From the NCBI GenBank assembly GCA_030041155.1, contig JASHOJ010000016.1, forward strand, positions 1 through 44,364: a stretch of 44,364 nucleotides of DNA. Direction: 5' to 3'. The notes under the pieces were generated by a model. It did not search any database. It was not told where the DNA came from and worked only from the letters and a program-made list of their open reading frames with translations. This stretch comes from Candidatus Binataceae bacterium (GTDB lineage: Bacteria > Desulfobacterota > Binatia > Binatales > Binataceae). Below, piece after piece: positions 14,486-22,217 of the stretch. Position numbers and translations under genes: made by a program. Position 1 is the stretch's first letter. Each line of letters begins with the position of its first letter.

Positions 14486-15273
14486 GCGCAAAAATTCATC
14501 CTTCGGCGGTTATCGATCGAAGCGCCGAGCTCGACTCCGCGGTCGAGGTTGGGCCGGGCGCGATAATCGGATCGCGCGTGCGTATCGGCGAGGGAAGCTC
14601 GATCGGCGCTCACGCGGTTATCGAAAGCAACACCTGCATCGGCAGGAATAATCGTCTCTTTCCGTTTGCGGCGGTTGGGCTCGCGACTCCCGATCTCAAG
14701 TTCCGCGGCGAAGCCTCGATTCTGGAAATCGGCGACGACAATACGATCCGGGAGTTCACGTCGATCCACCGCGGCACCGAAGTCGGCGGAATGAAGACTC
14801 GGATCGGCAACTCCAACCTGATCATGCCGTATGTACACATCGCGCATGATTGCTCGGTCGGCGATCACTGCATCCTGGTCAACTCGACGCAGCTTGCGGG
14901 ACATTGCACGATCGAAGACTGGGTGAATATCGAAGGGATGTGCGGCGTGCATCAGTTCTGCCGCGTCGGCGCGCACGCGATCCTCGCCGCGGGAGCGAAA
15001 GCCGCGCAGGACGTGCCGCCCTACACGATGGTTGCGGGAGATCGGGCCCGGCTGGTGGGAGTCAATGTAATCGGACTTCAGCGGCGCAACTTCTCCCCGG
15101 CGACGATCGAAGCGCTGAAAGCGGCGGTGCGCACCCTCTTCTACTCCAAGCTGTTGCGCGAAGCGGCGATGGCAAAGGCGCTGGCCGATCACAGCGGAGT
15201 CGCTGAGGTGCGGCGGCTGGTCGAATTTATTGCGGCGTCGCAGCGCGGGGTGGTCGGCCGGGTGCGTGAATAA
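14482..15273 (+). CDS. lpxA: UDP-GlcNAc O-acyltransferase LpxA (probable ATA start)
   Basis: First lipid A step: transfer of a 3-hydroxyacyl chain from ACP to UDP-GlcNAc. The left-handed beta-helix repeats begin at KIHPSAVIDRSAELDSAVEV. HIAHDCSVGDHCILVN carries the catalytic-histidine region, EGMCGVHQFCRVGAHAIL is family-typical, and the C-terminal helices follow (LQRRNFSPATIEALKAA). No ATG, GTG or TTG lies in frame between 14395 and 14578. ATA at 14482 overlaps the fabZ stop, has GAGGAG about eight bases upstream and yields 263 residues, close to the 262 of E. coli LpxA. The alternative ATG at 14395 adds 29 unrelated residues translated out of frame from fabZ. The gene call is firm; the start is uncertain. 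Confidence 0.9.
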   Translation: MGAKIHPSAVIDRSAELDSAVEVGPGAIIGSRVRIGEGSSIGAHAVIESNTCIGRNNRLFPFAAVGLATPDLKFRGEASILEIGDDNTIREFTSIHRGTEVGGMKTRIGNSNLIMPYVHIAHDCSVGDHCILVNSTQLAGHCTIEDWVNIEGMCGVHQFCRVGAHAILAAGAKAAQDVPPYTMVAGDRARLVGVNVIGLQRRNFSPATIEALKAAVRTLFYSKLLREAAMAKALADHSGVAEVRRLVEFIAASQRGVVGRVRE

Positions 15274-16069
15274 ACTCGGATTAATCGCGGGCAACGGCAT
15301 CTTCCCAATCGAGGTCGCGGACGCGGCGCGCCGGCGTGGAATGCGCGTAATCGCCGTCGCCCATCAGAGCGAAACTCAAGCCGCCCTCGAATCCCACGTG
15401 GATGAAATCACCTGGATTAAAGTCGGCGAGCTGCAGCGCATGATCGACAGCTTTCTGACCAGCGCGGTGGACCAGGTCGCGTTCGCCGGCGGCATCTCGC
15501 GCGAGCGCCTGCGCGATTCGTTTGCGCCCGATGCGCGCGCGCTAAAGATGCTCTCCGGCCTTGCCCGAATGAGCGATGACGCGGTGCTGCGCGGAGTCGC
15601 GCGCGAAATCGAGGCCGAAAAACTGCCGGTGATCGACCCGGTTGTGCTGCTCGACGGCTGTCTGGCTCAAAGCGGCCTTGAAGCCGGGCCTCAGCCGACC
15701 GCCGCGCAATTGAGAGACCTCGATCTTGCCTTTGCGGTCGCGCGCCAGCTCGGCAGCTATGACATTGGACAGACCGTCGCGGTACGCGATGGGGTTGTGG
15801 CGGCGGTCGAGGCGGTGGAGGGAACCGACGCGGCAATCCGGCGCGCGGCGCAGCTTTGTGGAAAACGCCTGGTGATCGCCAAGACCGGCAAACCGGGGCA
15901 GGACCTTCGCTTCGATCGGCCCGCCATCGGTCCGGAGTCAATCCAGATGCTCGCCGAGGTCGGCGCCGCGGTGCTCGGGGTCGAGGCCGGCATAACTCTG
16001 ATCCTCGAACGGAAGCGAACTATCGCGAGCGCCGCGCAGTCAAATGTCACGGTTTATGGCCATGCCTGA
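15266..16069 (+). CDS. lpxI: UDP-2,3-diacylglucosamine pyrophosphatase LpxI
   Basis: DUF1009/LpxI family, 267 residues from GTG 15266, which overlaps the lpxA stop by eight bases. The family opening KLGLIAGNGIFPIEVADAAR is followed by VDEITWIKVGELQRMIDSF, then FAGGISRERL with an LP-VIDPVVLLDGCLAQ-type segment. The C-terminal part has DIGQTVAVRDGVVAAVEAVE, EGTDAAIRRAAQLC, LVIAKTGKPGQDLRFDRPAI and GPESIQMLAEVGAAVLGVEAG. LpxI hydrolyses UDP-2,3-diacyl-GlcN to lipid X and UMP, replacing the unrelated LpxH of E. coli. It is cytosolic, within the lipid A operon, and followed with an eight-base overlap by the Gfo/Idh gene. Confidence 0.92.
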   Translation: MNKLGLIAGNGIFPIEVADAARRRGMRVIAVAHQSETQAALESHVDEITWIKVGELQRMIDSFLTSAVDQVAFAGGISRERLRDSFAPDARALKMLSGLARMSDDAVLRGVAREIEAEKLPVIDPVVLLDGCLAQSGLEAGPQPTAAQLRDLDLAFAVARQLGSYDIGQTVAVRDGVVAAVEAVEGTDAAIRRAAQLCGKRLVIAKTGKPGQDLRFDRPAIGPESIQMLAEVGAAVLGVEAGITLILERKRTIASAAQSNVTVYGHA

Positions 16070-17012
16070 ACTGCGCGCCGCAGTGATCGGAGCCGGCCGG
16101 CTGGGCACGCTCCACGCGCGCAAGTACTCGGCGGTGCAGGGAATTCGCCTGGCCGCGATCGCGGATATCGACGCTGCGCGCGCGTCCGCGCTCGCTGCCG
16201 AGTGCCACGCGCAAGCGGCGCTTACCGACTATCGCAAGCTTGCCGGCAACGTGGATCTGGTGACCATCGCGTCGCCCGGAAGCACACACTTCGAGATTGC
16301 CGCCGCGATGCTGGAGGCGGGCGTCGACGTTTTGCTGGAAAAGCCGATGGCGACGACACTCGCCGAAGCGCGAGAGCTCGCCGCGATCGGCGAGCGATCG
16401 GGCCGAGTGCTGCAAATAGGTCATCTTGAGCGATTCAATCCCGCGATTGTTCGCCTGCGAAGGATTGTTGACCATCCGCGCTTCGTCGAGTGCCATCGCC
16501 TGGCGCCATTTACGGAGCGCGGGACGGACGTCGACGTCGTTTTGGATCTGATGGTGCACGACCTGGACGTGATTCTCTCGCTGGCGCCGTCGGAGCCGGC
16601 CGCGGTCGAGGCGATCGGGGTGAAAATTCTGACCGATTCGATCGATCTCGCGAACGCGCGCATCCGCTTCCAGAGCGGGCTAATCGCCAATATCAGCACC
16701 AGCCGGGTCGCACCCAGGCGCGAGCGCAAGATTCGCTTTTTTCAGCCCGACGCATATATCTCAGTCGATTACGAAGCGCGGCGGGTCCAGATTTATCGAA
16801 AAAATCCTCCCGCCGCCGGCGCCCGCTTTCCAACCATCTCGGCCGAGCAGATCGATCTTGAAGCGGGCGATCCGCTTGCCGACGAGGTGCACGCGTTCGT
16901 AAGCGCGGTTCGGACGCGATCCGCGCCCGCGGTCACGGCGCAGGACGGCTTGCGAGTCATGGAGCTTAGCGAGCAAATCAAGCGCGAAATGGCACGCGAG
17001 GGACAGCCTTGA
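16062..17012 (+). CDS. Gfo/Idh/MocA-family oxidoreductase in the lipid A operon
   Basis: A 316-residue NAD(P)-dependent oxidoreductase. ATG 16062 overlaps lpxI by eight bases; in-frame ATGs at 16044 and 16056 exist but are deeper in lpxI. The Rossmann motif is VIGAGRLGTLHARKY (residues 8-22), the EKP motif follows as LLEKPMATTLAEAREL (about 93), and the HLERFNPAI block (about 125) is typical of the members encoded between lpxI and lpxB. The family includes GnnA, which oxidises the 3-hydroxyl of UDP-GlcNAc so that GnnB can aminate it for amide-linked lipid A. No GnnB-like aminotransferase is nearby, so that role is only a possibility. It is the last gene before the copper block. Confidence 0.88.
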   Translation: MPELRAAVIGAGRLGTLHARKYSAVQGIRLAAIADIDAARASALAAECHAQAALTDYRKLAGNVDLVTIASPGSTHFEIAAAMLEAGVDVLLEKPMATTLAEARELAAIGERSGRVLQIGHLERFNPAIVRLRRIVDHPRFVECHRLAPFTERGTDVDVVLDLMVHDLDVILSLAPSEPAAVEAIGVKILTDSIDLANARIRFQSGLIANISTSRVAPRRERKIRFFQPDAYISVDYEARRVQIYRKNPPAAGARFPTISAEQIDLEAGDPLADEVHAFVSAVRTRSAPAVTAQDGLRVMELSEQIKREMAREGQP

Positions 17013-17045
17013 CCTATCGATGTTGCCGCGCAAACATTGTGAGCG

Positions 17046-17501
17046 ATGCGATTACGCAGTGCAAAAACGATCCTGGCGGCAATTGTGGTAGTGGCCGTCG
17101 CGGTGGTCGGATGGTTTGTGTTCGCCGCGCAAGCCCGATGCGTCCCGGTTTTCGGCGGCGCTTCGATCTCGATTAACGTGGCGAAACTGAAGCCCGGACA
17201 GGCACAGACCTACTGCTACACCACTGACGCCGGCCAGCGGCTTCGCTTTATTCTGGCGCGCGGCGCCGACGGCAAGGTCCGATCGGTCTTCGACGCGTGC
17301 CGGCAATGCTATGTTTATCATCGCGGCTTCAGCTTCTCTCACAATCAGCTCATCTGCCGCGTCTGCGGCAATCATTACCCGATGGAACACATGACCGAGG
17401 GCAAGGCCTCCTGCGTTCCGGCTACGCTCGCGCACGAAAGCTCCGGAGGCATGGTCATAATCCGGACGGCGGATCTGAAATCGGGTAAGTATCTGTTCTG
17501 A
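17046..17501 (+). CDS. DUF2318 membrane-anchored Cys-rich protein
   Basis: A 151-residue protein with an N-terminal membrane segment (about 8-28, ILAAIVVVAVAVVGWFVFAA) and a periplasmic DUF2318 domain: VFDACRQCYVYHRGFSF (CxxC, about 82-98), then LICRVCGNHYP (second CxxC, about 104-114), then the conserved VPATLAHESSGGMVII end. Such proteins (FtrD-like) are linked to iron or copper redox transport, probably through a metal or Fe-S site held by the four cysteines. Here it sits one base before the SCO1 gene, and copC/copD lie in the same block, favouring a copper role. It is the first gene of the block interrupting the lipid A operon. The metal bound is not shown. Confidence 0.82.
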   Translation: MRLRSAKTILAAIVVVAVAVVGWFVFAAQARCVPVFGGASISINVAKLKPGQAQTYCYTTDAGQRLRFILARGADGKVRSVFDACRQCYVYHRGFSFSHNQLICRVCGNHYPMEHMTEGKASCVPATLAHESSGGMVIIRTADLKSGKYLF

Positions 17502-17502
17502 A

Positions 17503-18144
17503 GTGGACCAGGCCAGCTCCAGTTGGTTTAAGGCGCGATTCCATTTGCGATACCGGCATCTATTCTGTGCGGCGCTGGTTCTCGCGCTTGCAGCAAGCCT
17601 CTCGGCATGCGCGGACAAGCCGGAACCGGGCTCTTACCCGGCGGCAAACAAGGCGCAATGCCTTCCGAGCGGTATCGTCCTGCTCGATCAGGCCGGCAAA
17701 AAGATTCGTCTTTCATCGCTGCATGGCACGCCGGTGCTGGTGGATTTCATATACACGACCTGCACTTCGACCTGCCCGCTGCTGACCGAGAAAATGGCGT
17801 CAGTAGCCAAACTTCTAGGACCGGAGCTTGGGCGCAAAGCGAAGATAGTCTCCTTCACTATCGATCCGGAACATGACGGCCCAGCCCAACTGGCAAACTA
17901 TGCGAAAGAAATGGATGCCGATGACACCGGCTGGTTGTTTTTGACCGGCACACCCGCGCAGATTCAACAGGTGCTCGCGATCTATGGTCTGCGACTCGGC
18001 CGCGAGCCTGACGGATCGATCATGCACATGACCGCCGCCTATCTGCTCGGCGCAAATGGCCGGCAGGTCCGGCAATACGACGGGCTGCAGGTGAGCGCGA
18101 GCACAATCGTGCGAGACATCAATCGAGCGGCCACAAGCAGTTAG
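17503..18144 (+). CDS. SCO1/SenC-family copper chaperone, lipoprotein
   Basis: A 213-residue protein from GTG 17503, one base after the DUF2318 stop. Hydrophobic residues 20-35 end in a lipobox (LSAC, Cys36). The thioredoxin-fold SCO domain follows: VDFIYTTCTSTCPLLTEKM, with the copper-binding CxxxC (about 90), FTIDPEHDGPAQL, and the copper-ligand His in MHMTAAYLL (about 180). SCO proteins deliver copper to the CuA site of cytochrome oxidase or to other cuproenzymes; no oxidase genes are nearby. All three ligands are present. It converges on hldD, with which its stop overlaps by four bases (18141-18144). Confidence 0.9.
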   Translation: MDQASSSWFKARFHLRYRHLFCAALVLALAASLSACADKPEPGSYPAANKAQCLPSGIVLLDQAGKKIRLSSLHGTPVLVDFIYTTCTSTCPLLTEKMASVAKLLGPELGRKAKIVSFTIDPEHDGPAQLANYAKEMDADDTGWLFLTGTPAQIQQVLAIYGLRLGREPDGSIMHMTAAYLLGANGRQVRQYDGLQVSASTIVRDINRAATSS

Positions 18145-19085
18145 CGCATCCCGCTCCATTGCGGAATAGTCTTCGCGATCCCATCTTCCAGCGGCGTGAA
18201 TACCGCTTGATATCCGGCGCCCCGAAGGCCGCTTAGGTCGGCTTCGGTAAAGCTCTGATACTTTCCCTTGAGGCTTTCATCAAAAGGGATGTACTGGATC
18301 TCGCCGCACTCGCCCATTTGATCGATGACAATCCGGGCGAGCTCATTGAAGCTGCGGCTTGCTCCAGTGCCGACGTTCAGGATTTCCTGGCGCGGCGCCG
18401 CGAACGCAAAATGCAGGTTTACTTTCACGATATCTCCGACATAGACGAAGTCGCGACGCTGCTCGCCACTCGCAAACCCGCCGGTTCCCTCGAACAGGCG
18501 CGCGACACGCGTTTCCCTTATCTGCCGAAAGAGCTGATACGCCATCGAGGCCATCTTGCCTTTGTGCGCCTCACGCGGGCCGTAAACGTTGAAATAGCGC
18601 AACCCGACAACTGTACTGGCACCGTCGCGCGCGGCGGATCGCACATGATTGTCGAACGCGAGCTTTGAAAATCCGTAGAGGTTCAGAGGCAGTTCGTTCG
18701 CTTGATCAACCCGAGTTGCGCGGTTGGAGCCGTAAACGGCGGCGCTGGAGGCAAAGACAAGGGGAATCTTGTGCTTCAGCGCGAACGCCAGCAGATCGCG
18801 CGAGAAGGCGAAGTTATTCGCCATCATGAATCGTCCATCGGTTTCGGTGGTGTCCGCGCAGGCGCCCTGATGAAAAATCGCGTCAATCTTGTCCGGCAGC
18901 GAATCTCTTTGAACCAGCGCGCGAAATTCTTCGGGCTCAAGAAAATCTGAAAAGCGCAGGTCGGCCAGGTTTGCGAAATTCGATCCGATCCGATCGACCA
19001 CCAGGATATCGGTGTCACCACGCTCATTCAGCGCGTGAACCAGATTGCTGCCGATAAAGCCCGCCCCTCCGGTAACGACCAGCAT
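18141..19085 (-). CDS. hldD: ADP-L-glycero-D-manno-heptose 6-epimerase
   Basis: A 314-residue short-chain dehydrogenase/reductase. ATG 19085 is preferred over GTG 19088 because GAGGA lies at better spacing. The NAD(P) site is VVTGGAGFIGSNLVHALNE (about 4-22), followed by IFHQGACADTTETDG (about 70), FASSAAVYG (about 111), LPLNLYGFSKLAFD with catalytic Tyr/Lys (about 133), RYFNVYGPREAHKGKMASM and RRDFVYVGDIV. The MAS and CADTTE wording is diagnostic of HldD. It inverts C6 of ADP-D,D-heptose to the L,D form used in LPS core, the donor for the GT9 enzyme at 35594-36706. It lies opposite to the surrounding genes and converges on the SCO1 gene. Confidence 0.93.
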   Translation of the reverse strand: MLVVTGGAGFIGSNLVHALNERGDTDILVVDRIGSNFANLADLRFSDFLEPEEFRALVQRDSLPDKIDAIFHQGACADTTETDGRFMMANNFAFSRDLLAFALKHKIPLVFASSAAVYGSNRATRVDQANELPLNLYGFSKLAFDNHVRSAARDGASTVVGLRYFNVYGPREAHKGKMASMAYQLFRQIRETRVARLFEGTGGFASGEQRRDFVYVGDIVKVNLHFAFAAPRQEILNVGTGASRSFNELARIVIDQMGECGEIQYIPFDESLKGKYQSFTEADLSGLRGAGYQAVFTPLEDGIAKTIPQWSGMR

Positions 19086-19108
19086 CACGGTTCCTCTACG
19101 ATGGCCAC

Positions 19109-19152
19109 GCGGATCATCCCAGGCGGATCATACGGGGTGATGCGCGGATGAT
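19109..19152. repeat. three GCGGATCAT-type repeats upstream of hldD
   Basis: GCGGATCAT at 19109-19117 and 19123-19131 (14-base spacing) and GCGGATGAT at 19144-19152 lie just upstream of hldD. The same GGCGGATCAT string occurs at 1139-1148. This may be a binding site or simple repeat drift. The rest of 19086-19400 has no recognisable gene. Confidence 0.25.
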
Positions 19153-19399
19153 AAACCCTGCCTGCGCTAAATTTCGTTAAGGCTGGATAATCGCGCTGCC
19201 GTATAGCAATTCTGATCCGATGGGGCAGCGCATCTTCGCGGCAGAATCCGCGCCGCTTGCGAGGCCGGCGACCTGGTCGTCCGCGACTCTCCTAATTCCT
19301 GGCGGTCCAGCCTCTGAATTCATCTCAAATCCAGTTTCCAAAATTGTACTGACGCCCCACCCTCCGCCTCCCAAACTGGCCGCTTGCGGCGGAGCGGCC

Positions 19400-19737
19400 T
19401 GGCACGAGATGTTTGCGGACAACGTAATCGAATTCTCACTTCCATATCTCAGCAACGATATAAAAGACATCGGGCTTAAGTCGCCGCTGCGCAACATGTA
19501 TCCGTATGTCGAATTCAATTACGACCAGGTGATCACCGGTCCATCGGGCCAGACCTTTCCGCAATTAACATCACTCCCGGCCTCGCCTTCATGAATTACT
19601 ATCTGGAACTGAGCATCGCGACGCAGTTCTCTATTAACCGAGCTACGGTTCCCAATAACCACGCGGCGATAATCGGGCTCCGGGATCTGTTTATCGACGA
19701 TATCGTGCCGCAAACTAATTGGACGCCGTTCAGATGA
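19400..19737 (+). pseudogene. frameshifted, N-truncated remnant of an outer-membrane protein gene of a cop operon
   Basis: One frame gives a run beginning MFADNVIEFSLPYLSND and continuing through KSPLRNMYPYVEFNYDQV and GPSGQTFP to about 19563. The sense continues only in another frame: INITPGLAFMNYYLELSIAT, then FSINRATVPNNHAAIIGLRD and LFIDDIVPQTNWTPFR, ending in TGA at 19735-19737. A single-base deletion near 19563 explains the break. Upstream of 19400 the frame reads as unrelated Pro-rich sequence, so the N-terminal half is also missing. The pattern (short beta strands, G-x-T-x-P, I/L-D-D-L/I-x-P end) resembles barrel-like proteins often encoded in front of copC. Its stop overlaps the copC ATG. 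The decay is seen directly; family identity is tentative. Confidence 0.6.
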
Positions 19738-20114
19738 GACTCGAAATCCTGCGAGCGGCCGTCTTCTGCGTCGCGATTGGCATCGCGATGCCGGCGTTGC
19801 GCGTGTTTGCGCATGCGTTCCCGTCCGCGGAAGAGCCCAAGGTCGGCTCTTCGGTTTCGACGCCGCCTCCGCAGGTCGTTATCCATTACGACAATCGGAT
19901 CGAACCCGTCTTCGCCAAGCTCGCGGTGGCCGACTCGAAAGGCGACTCGGTCACCGCGGGCGCGCCGGTGGTGAGCACCGATCGACTCTCACTCTCAGTG
20001 AAGCTCGGGAAACTCTCGTCCGGCGCCTACACGGTCAGTTGGGCGGTCACCGCCGAGGATGGCCATCGCACGCAAGGGTCGTATCAGTTCACCGTGACAG
20101 GAGCATCCAATTGA
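19734..20114 (+). CDS. copC: CopC-domain periplasmic copper-binding protein
   Basis: A 126-residue protein from ATG 19734, which overlaps the TGA of the preceding remnant (ATGA). A signal peptide (about 1-27, ending VFA) is cut before HAFPSAEEPKVGSSVSTPP, so a histidine would be at or next to the mature N-terminus, the first copper ligand of CopC. The Greek-key beta domain continues with VVIHYDNRIEPVFAKLAV and LSSGAYTVSWAVTAEDGH, whose DGH carries the second Cu(II) ligand pair, and ends GSYQFTV. CopC binds copper in the periplasm and works with CopD, encoded next with a four-base overlap. Confidence 0.88.
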   Translation: MRLEILRAAVFCVAIGIAMPALRVFAHAFPSAEEPKVGSSVSTPPPQVVIHYDNRIEPVFAKLAVADSKGDSVTAGAPVVSTDRLSLSVKLGKLSSGAYTVSWAVTAEDGHRTQGSYQFTVTGASN

Positions 20115-20977
20115 CTGCGTTGTATGGGCTGGCGGCGACCGAGTGGCCGATCCTTGTCACCTTGCTCGCAATTTTCGGTACATCACTTTTCGCGCTCGTC
20201 TTCGCGCCAGGTCAGAGCACTTTCGACCTGACCGCGACGCTCACTCCCGCATGGCGATGGCTCGCGGCAATCAACCTAGCACTCTATCCGATAACGATCG
20301 TAATTGAGGGCGCAAATCTCGCGGGAGTTCAGTATTCGCAAGTCCTGCCGCTGATGGGCGAGGTCCTTGCCGATACTCACGCCGGAAGGCTTTGGCTGTG
20401 GCGCATTCCGATCGCAATCGCGCTGATAATCGCGGTATCGGTGCCAGCCGCCCGCCGGTTTCGCGCGATCGCCGCCTGCGTGCTGAGCGCGGCATTGCTG
20501 CTGATTCAGAGTCTCGCCGGTCATGCGATCGACCACGGAGCATTGTCGGTAGCGATCTATTTTATTCACGAACTCGCCGCCGGCACGTGGATTGGCGCGC
20601 TCGTGGCGTTTTTTCTAGCCTCGATTGCGCAGGCCGACCCTCGATGGCTCGAGCGCGCGGCGCACCGCGTCTCGACGGTTGCCGGAGCGATGGTCGCGAT
20701 CTTGATTCTTTCGGGCGCGTGGAACGCCTTCGAGGTGATCGGGGCGCATCCTCACCTCCTGATCGATTCCCTCTACGGCAGAACCTTGCTCTGGAAACTG
20801 GCCGCGGTGGCGGTGGTTCTGCTGATGGGAGCCTGGAATCGATTTCGTGTGATTCCGACCGTCGCTTCGCCGGACGCGCAGTCGTCGCTCGCGCGCAATG
20901 TCGGGTTTGAGTGCCTGATTCTGATCGTGGTGCTGGGAATCACGGCGCTGCTGGCCAATTCGCCGCCGCCGCATTGA
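20111..20977 (+). CDS. copD: CopD-domain copper-resistance membrane protein
   Basis: A 288-residue integral membrane protein. TTG 20111 is chosen because it overlaps the copC stop (TTGA); the frame extends upstream through copC without a better start. About eight hydrophobic segments are visible. The CopD domain includes LIQSLAGHAIDHGALSVAIY, then FIHELAAGTWIGALVAFFL with conserved His residues, SGAWNAFEVIGAH and LYGRTLLWKLAAV. CopD is thought to move copper across the inner membrane together with CopC. Last gene of the copper block; lpxB begins 52 bases later. Confidence 0.88.
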   Translation: MTALYGLAATEWPILVTLLAIFGTSLFALVFAPGQSTFDLTATLTPAWRWLAAINLALYPITIVIEGANLAGVQYSQVLPLMGEVLADTHAGRLWLWRIPIAIALIIAVSVPAARRFRAIAACVLSAALLLIQSLAGHAIDHGALSVAIYFIHELAAGTWIGALVAFFLASIAQADPRWLERAAHRVSTVAGAMVAILILSGAWNAFEVIGAHPHLLIDSLYGRTLLWKLAAVAVVLLMGAWNRFRVIPTVASPDAQSSLARNVGFECLILIVVLGITALLANSPPPH

Positions 20978-21029
20978 TGCAGGCGCGGGTGGATGGTGCG
21001 GCGGCTGATTTTCCATCACAATTCCGGCA

Positions 21030-22217
21030 ATGTCCCGAGCATCCGATTCCATGACTGTGGACGGTCCGCATCCCGGCGGCGCCGCGCTTAGCAAGCGCAT
21101 CATGATTGTCGCCGGCGAAGCCTCAGGCGATCTTCATGGCGCGGACCTGGCGCGCGAAATTCTGTCGCGCGATCCCGCGTGCGAACTGTTCGGAATCGCG
21201 GGCGCTCGGATGCGCGCGGCCGGCGTACATGCACTGGTCGAGATGGAACAGATCCATGGCCTGGGACTGTCGGAACTGGCGGCAACTATCGGCCGCACCG
21301 TGCGCGCCTTTCTTCAACTTAGGCGCATCATCCGCAAGCAGCCACCGGACCTCCTGATCCTCATCGACTACGCGGAGTTCAACCTGATTCTCTCGGGGGT
21401 CGCGAAACGCGCCGGCGTGAAAGTGCTGTACTACATCACGCCGCAGGTATGGGCGTGGCGGCGCGGACGGGTAAGAAAGCTCAGCGATCGCGCCGAGCAT
21501 CTTGCGGTGGTGCTTCCCTTCGAAAAAGAAGTGTTTGCAAAAAGCGGCAATCGGGTCAGCTTCGTGGGCCATCCGCTGCTCGATCGCGTGCGCGCGGACT
21601 CGTCACGCGCGCAGATTCTGCAGCGCCACAGCCTGCCCGCAAACGCGCGGCTTATCGCGCTTCTGCCGGGCAGCCGCCATGCCGAGGTGCGCGCGATGCT
21701 GCCGGGGTTCGCGCGCGCCGCTCACATCTTGTCACAAGACCACGAGCTTACGCCGGTGCTCGCGCTCGCGCCGACTTTGTCGTCCGACCGGATCGCCTCG
21801 GAGTTTAGAGAAGACCTTGGCGGGATTCGTGTAATCCAAGGCGATACCTATAGTATTATCGCCGCAAGCGAAGTGGCTCTGGTCGCATCCGGGACCGCGA
21901 CTTTGGAAACGGCGCTGCTCGGCTGTCCGATGGTGATAGCCTACAAGGTGTCGCTCTTGACCTATGTTCTTGGGAGGATGCTGATAACTGGTGTCGATTT
22001 TATCGGCATGCCTAATATCCTGGCGGGCCGGAGAATCGTGCCCGAGCTGATACAGGGCGAAATGACGGCGAAAAACCTCGTCCGAGCGGCTGAACCGCTG
22101 TTGACCGCTACGATACGATCGCAAACAGTGTCGGAGCTTGCGCGTTTGCGCTCGATGCTAGGCGAACCCGGTGCGGCGGCGCGCGTGGCGGCGCTCGCAC
22201 TCGAGATTTCCGCATGA
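21030..22217 (+). CDS. lpxB: lipid-A-disaccharide synthase
   Basis: GT19-family synthase, 395 residues. Conserved blocks are IMIVAGEASGDLHGADLARE (about 25-44), LILIDYAEFNLIL (about 110), VLYYITPQVWAWRRGRVRKL, LPFEKEVFAKSGNRVSFVGHP (about 165), IALLPGSRHAEV (about 210), VASGTATLETALLGCPMVIA (about 288) and PNILAGRRIVPELIQGE. It condenses UDP-diacylglucosamine with lipid X, the product of LpxI. The usual IDxPDFN motif reads IDYAEFN here; the essential first Asp is kept. The N-terminus before IMIV is about 15 residues longer than usual and a later ATG (21051) is possible. It shares ATGA with msbA. Confidence 0.94.
   Translation: MSRASDSMTVDGPHPGGAALSKRIMIVAGEASGDLHGADLAREILSRDPACELFGIAGARMRAAGVHALVEMEQIHGLGLSELAATIGRTVRAFLQLRRIIRKQPPDLLILIDYAEFNLILSGVAKRAGVKVLYYITPQVWAWRRGRVRKLSDRAEHLAVVLPFEKEVFAKSGNRVSFVGHPLLDRVRADSSRAQILQRHSLPANARLIALLPGSRHAEVRAMLPGFARAAHILSQDHELTPVLALAPTLSSDRIASEFREDLGGIRVIQGDTYSIIAASEVALVASGTATLETALLGCPMVIAYKVSLLTYVLGRMLITGVDFIGMPNILAGRRIVPELIQGEMTAKNLVRAAEPLLTATIRSQTVSELARLRSMLGEPGAAARVAALALEISA

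Noticed and set aside
19177-19518. 113-codon minus-strand ORF over the pseudogene region
   Set aside because: Antisense to the recognisable remnant, no domain, no ribosome site.
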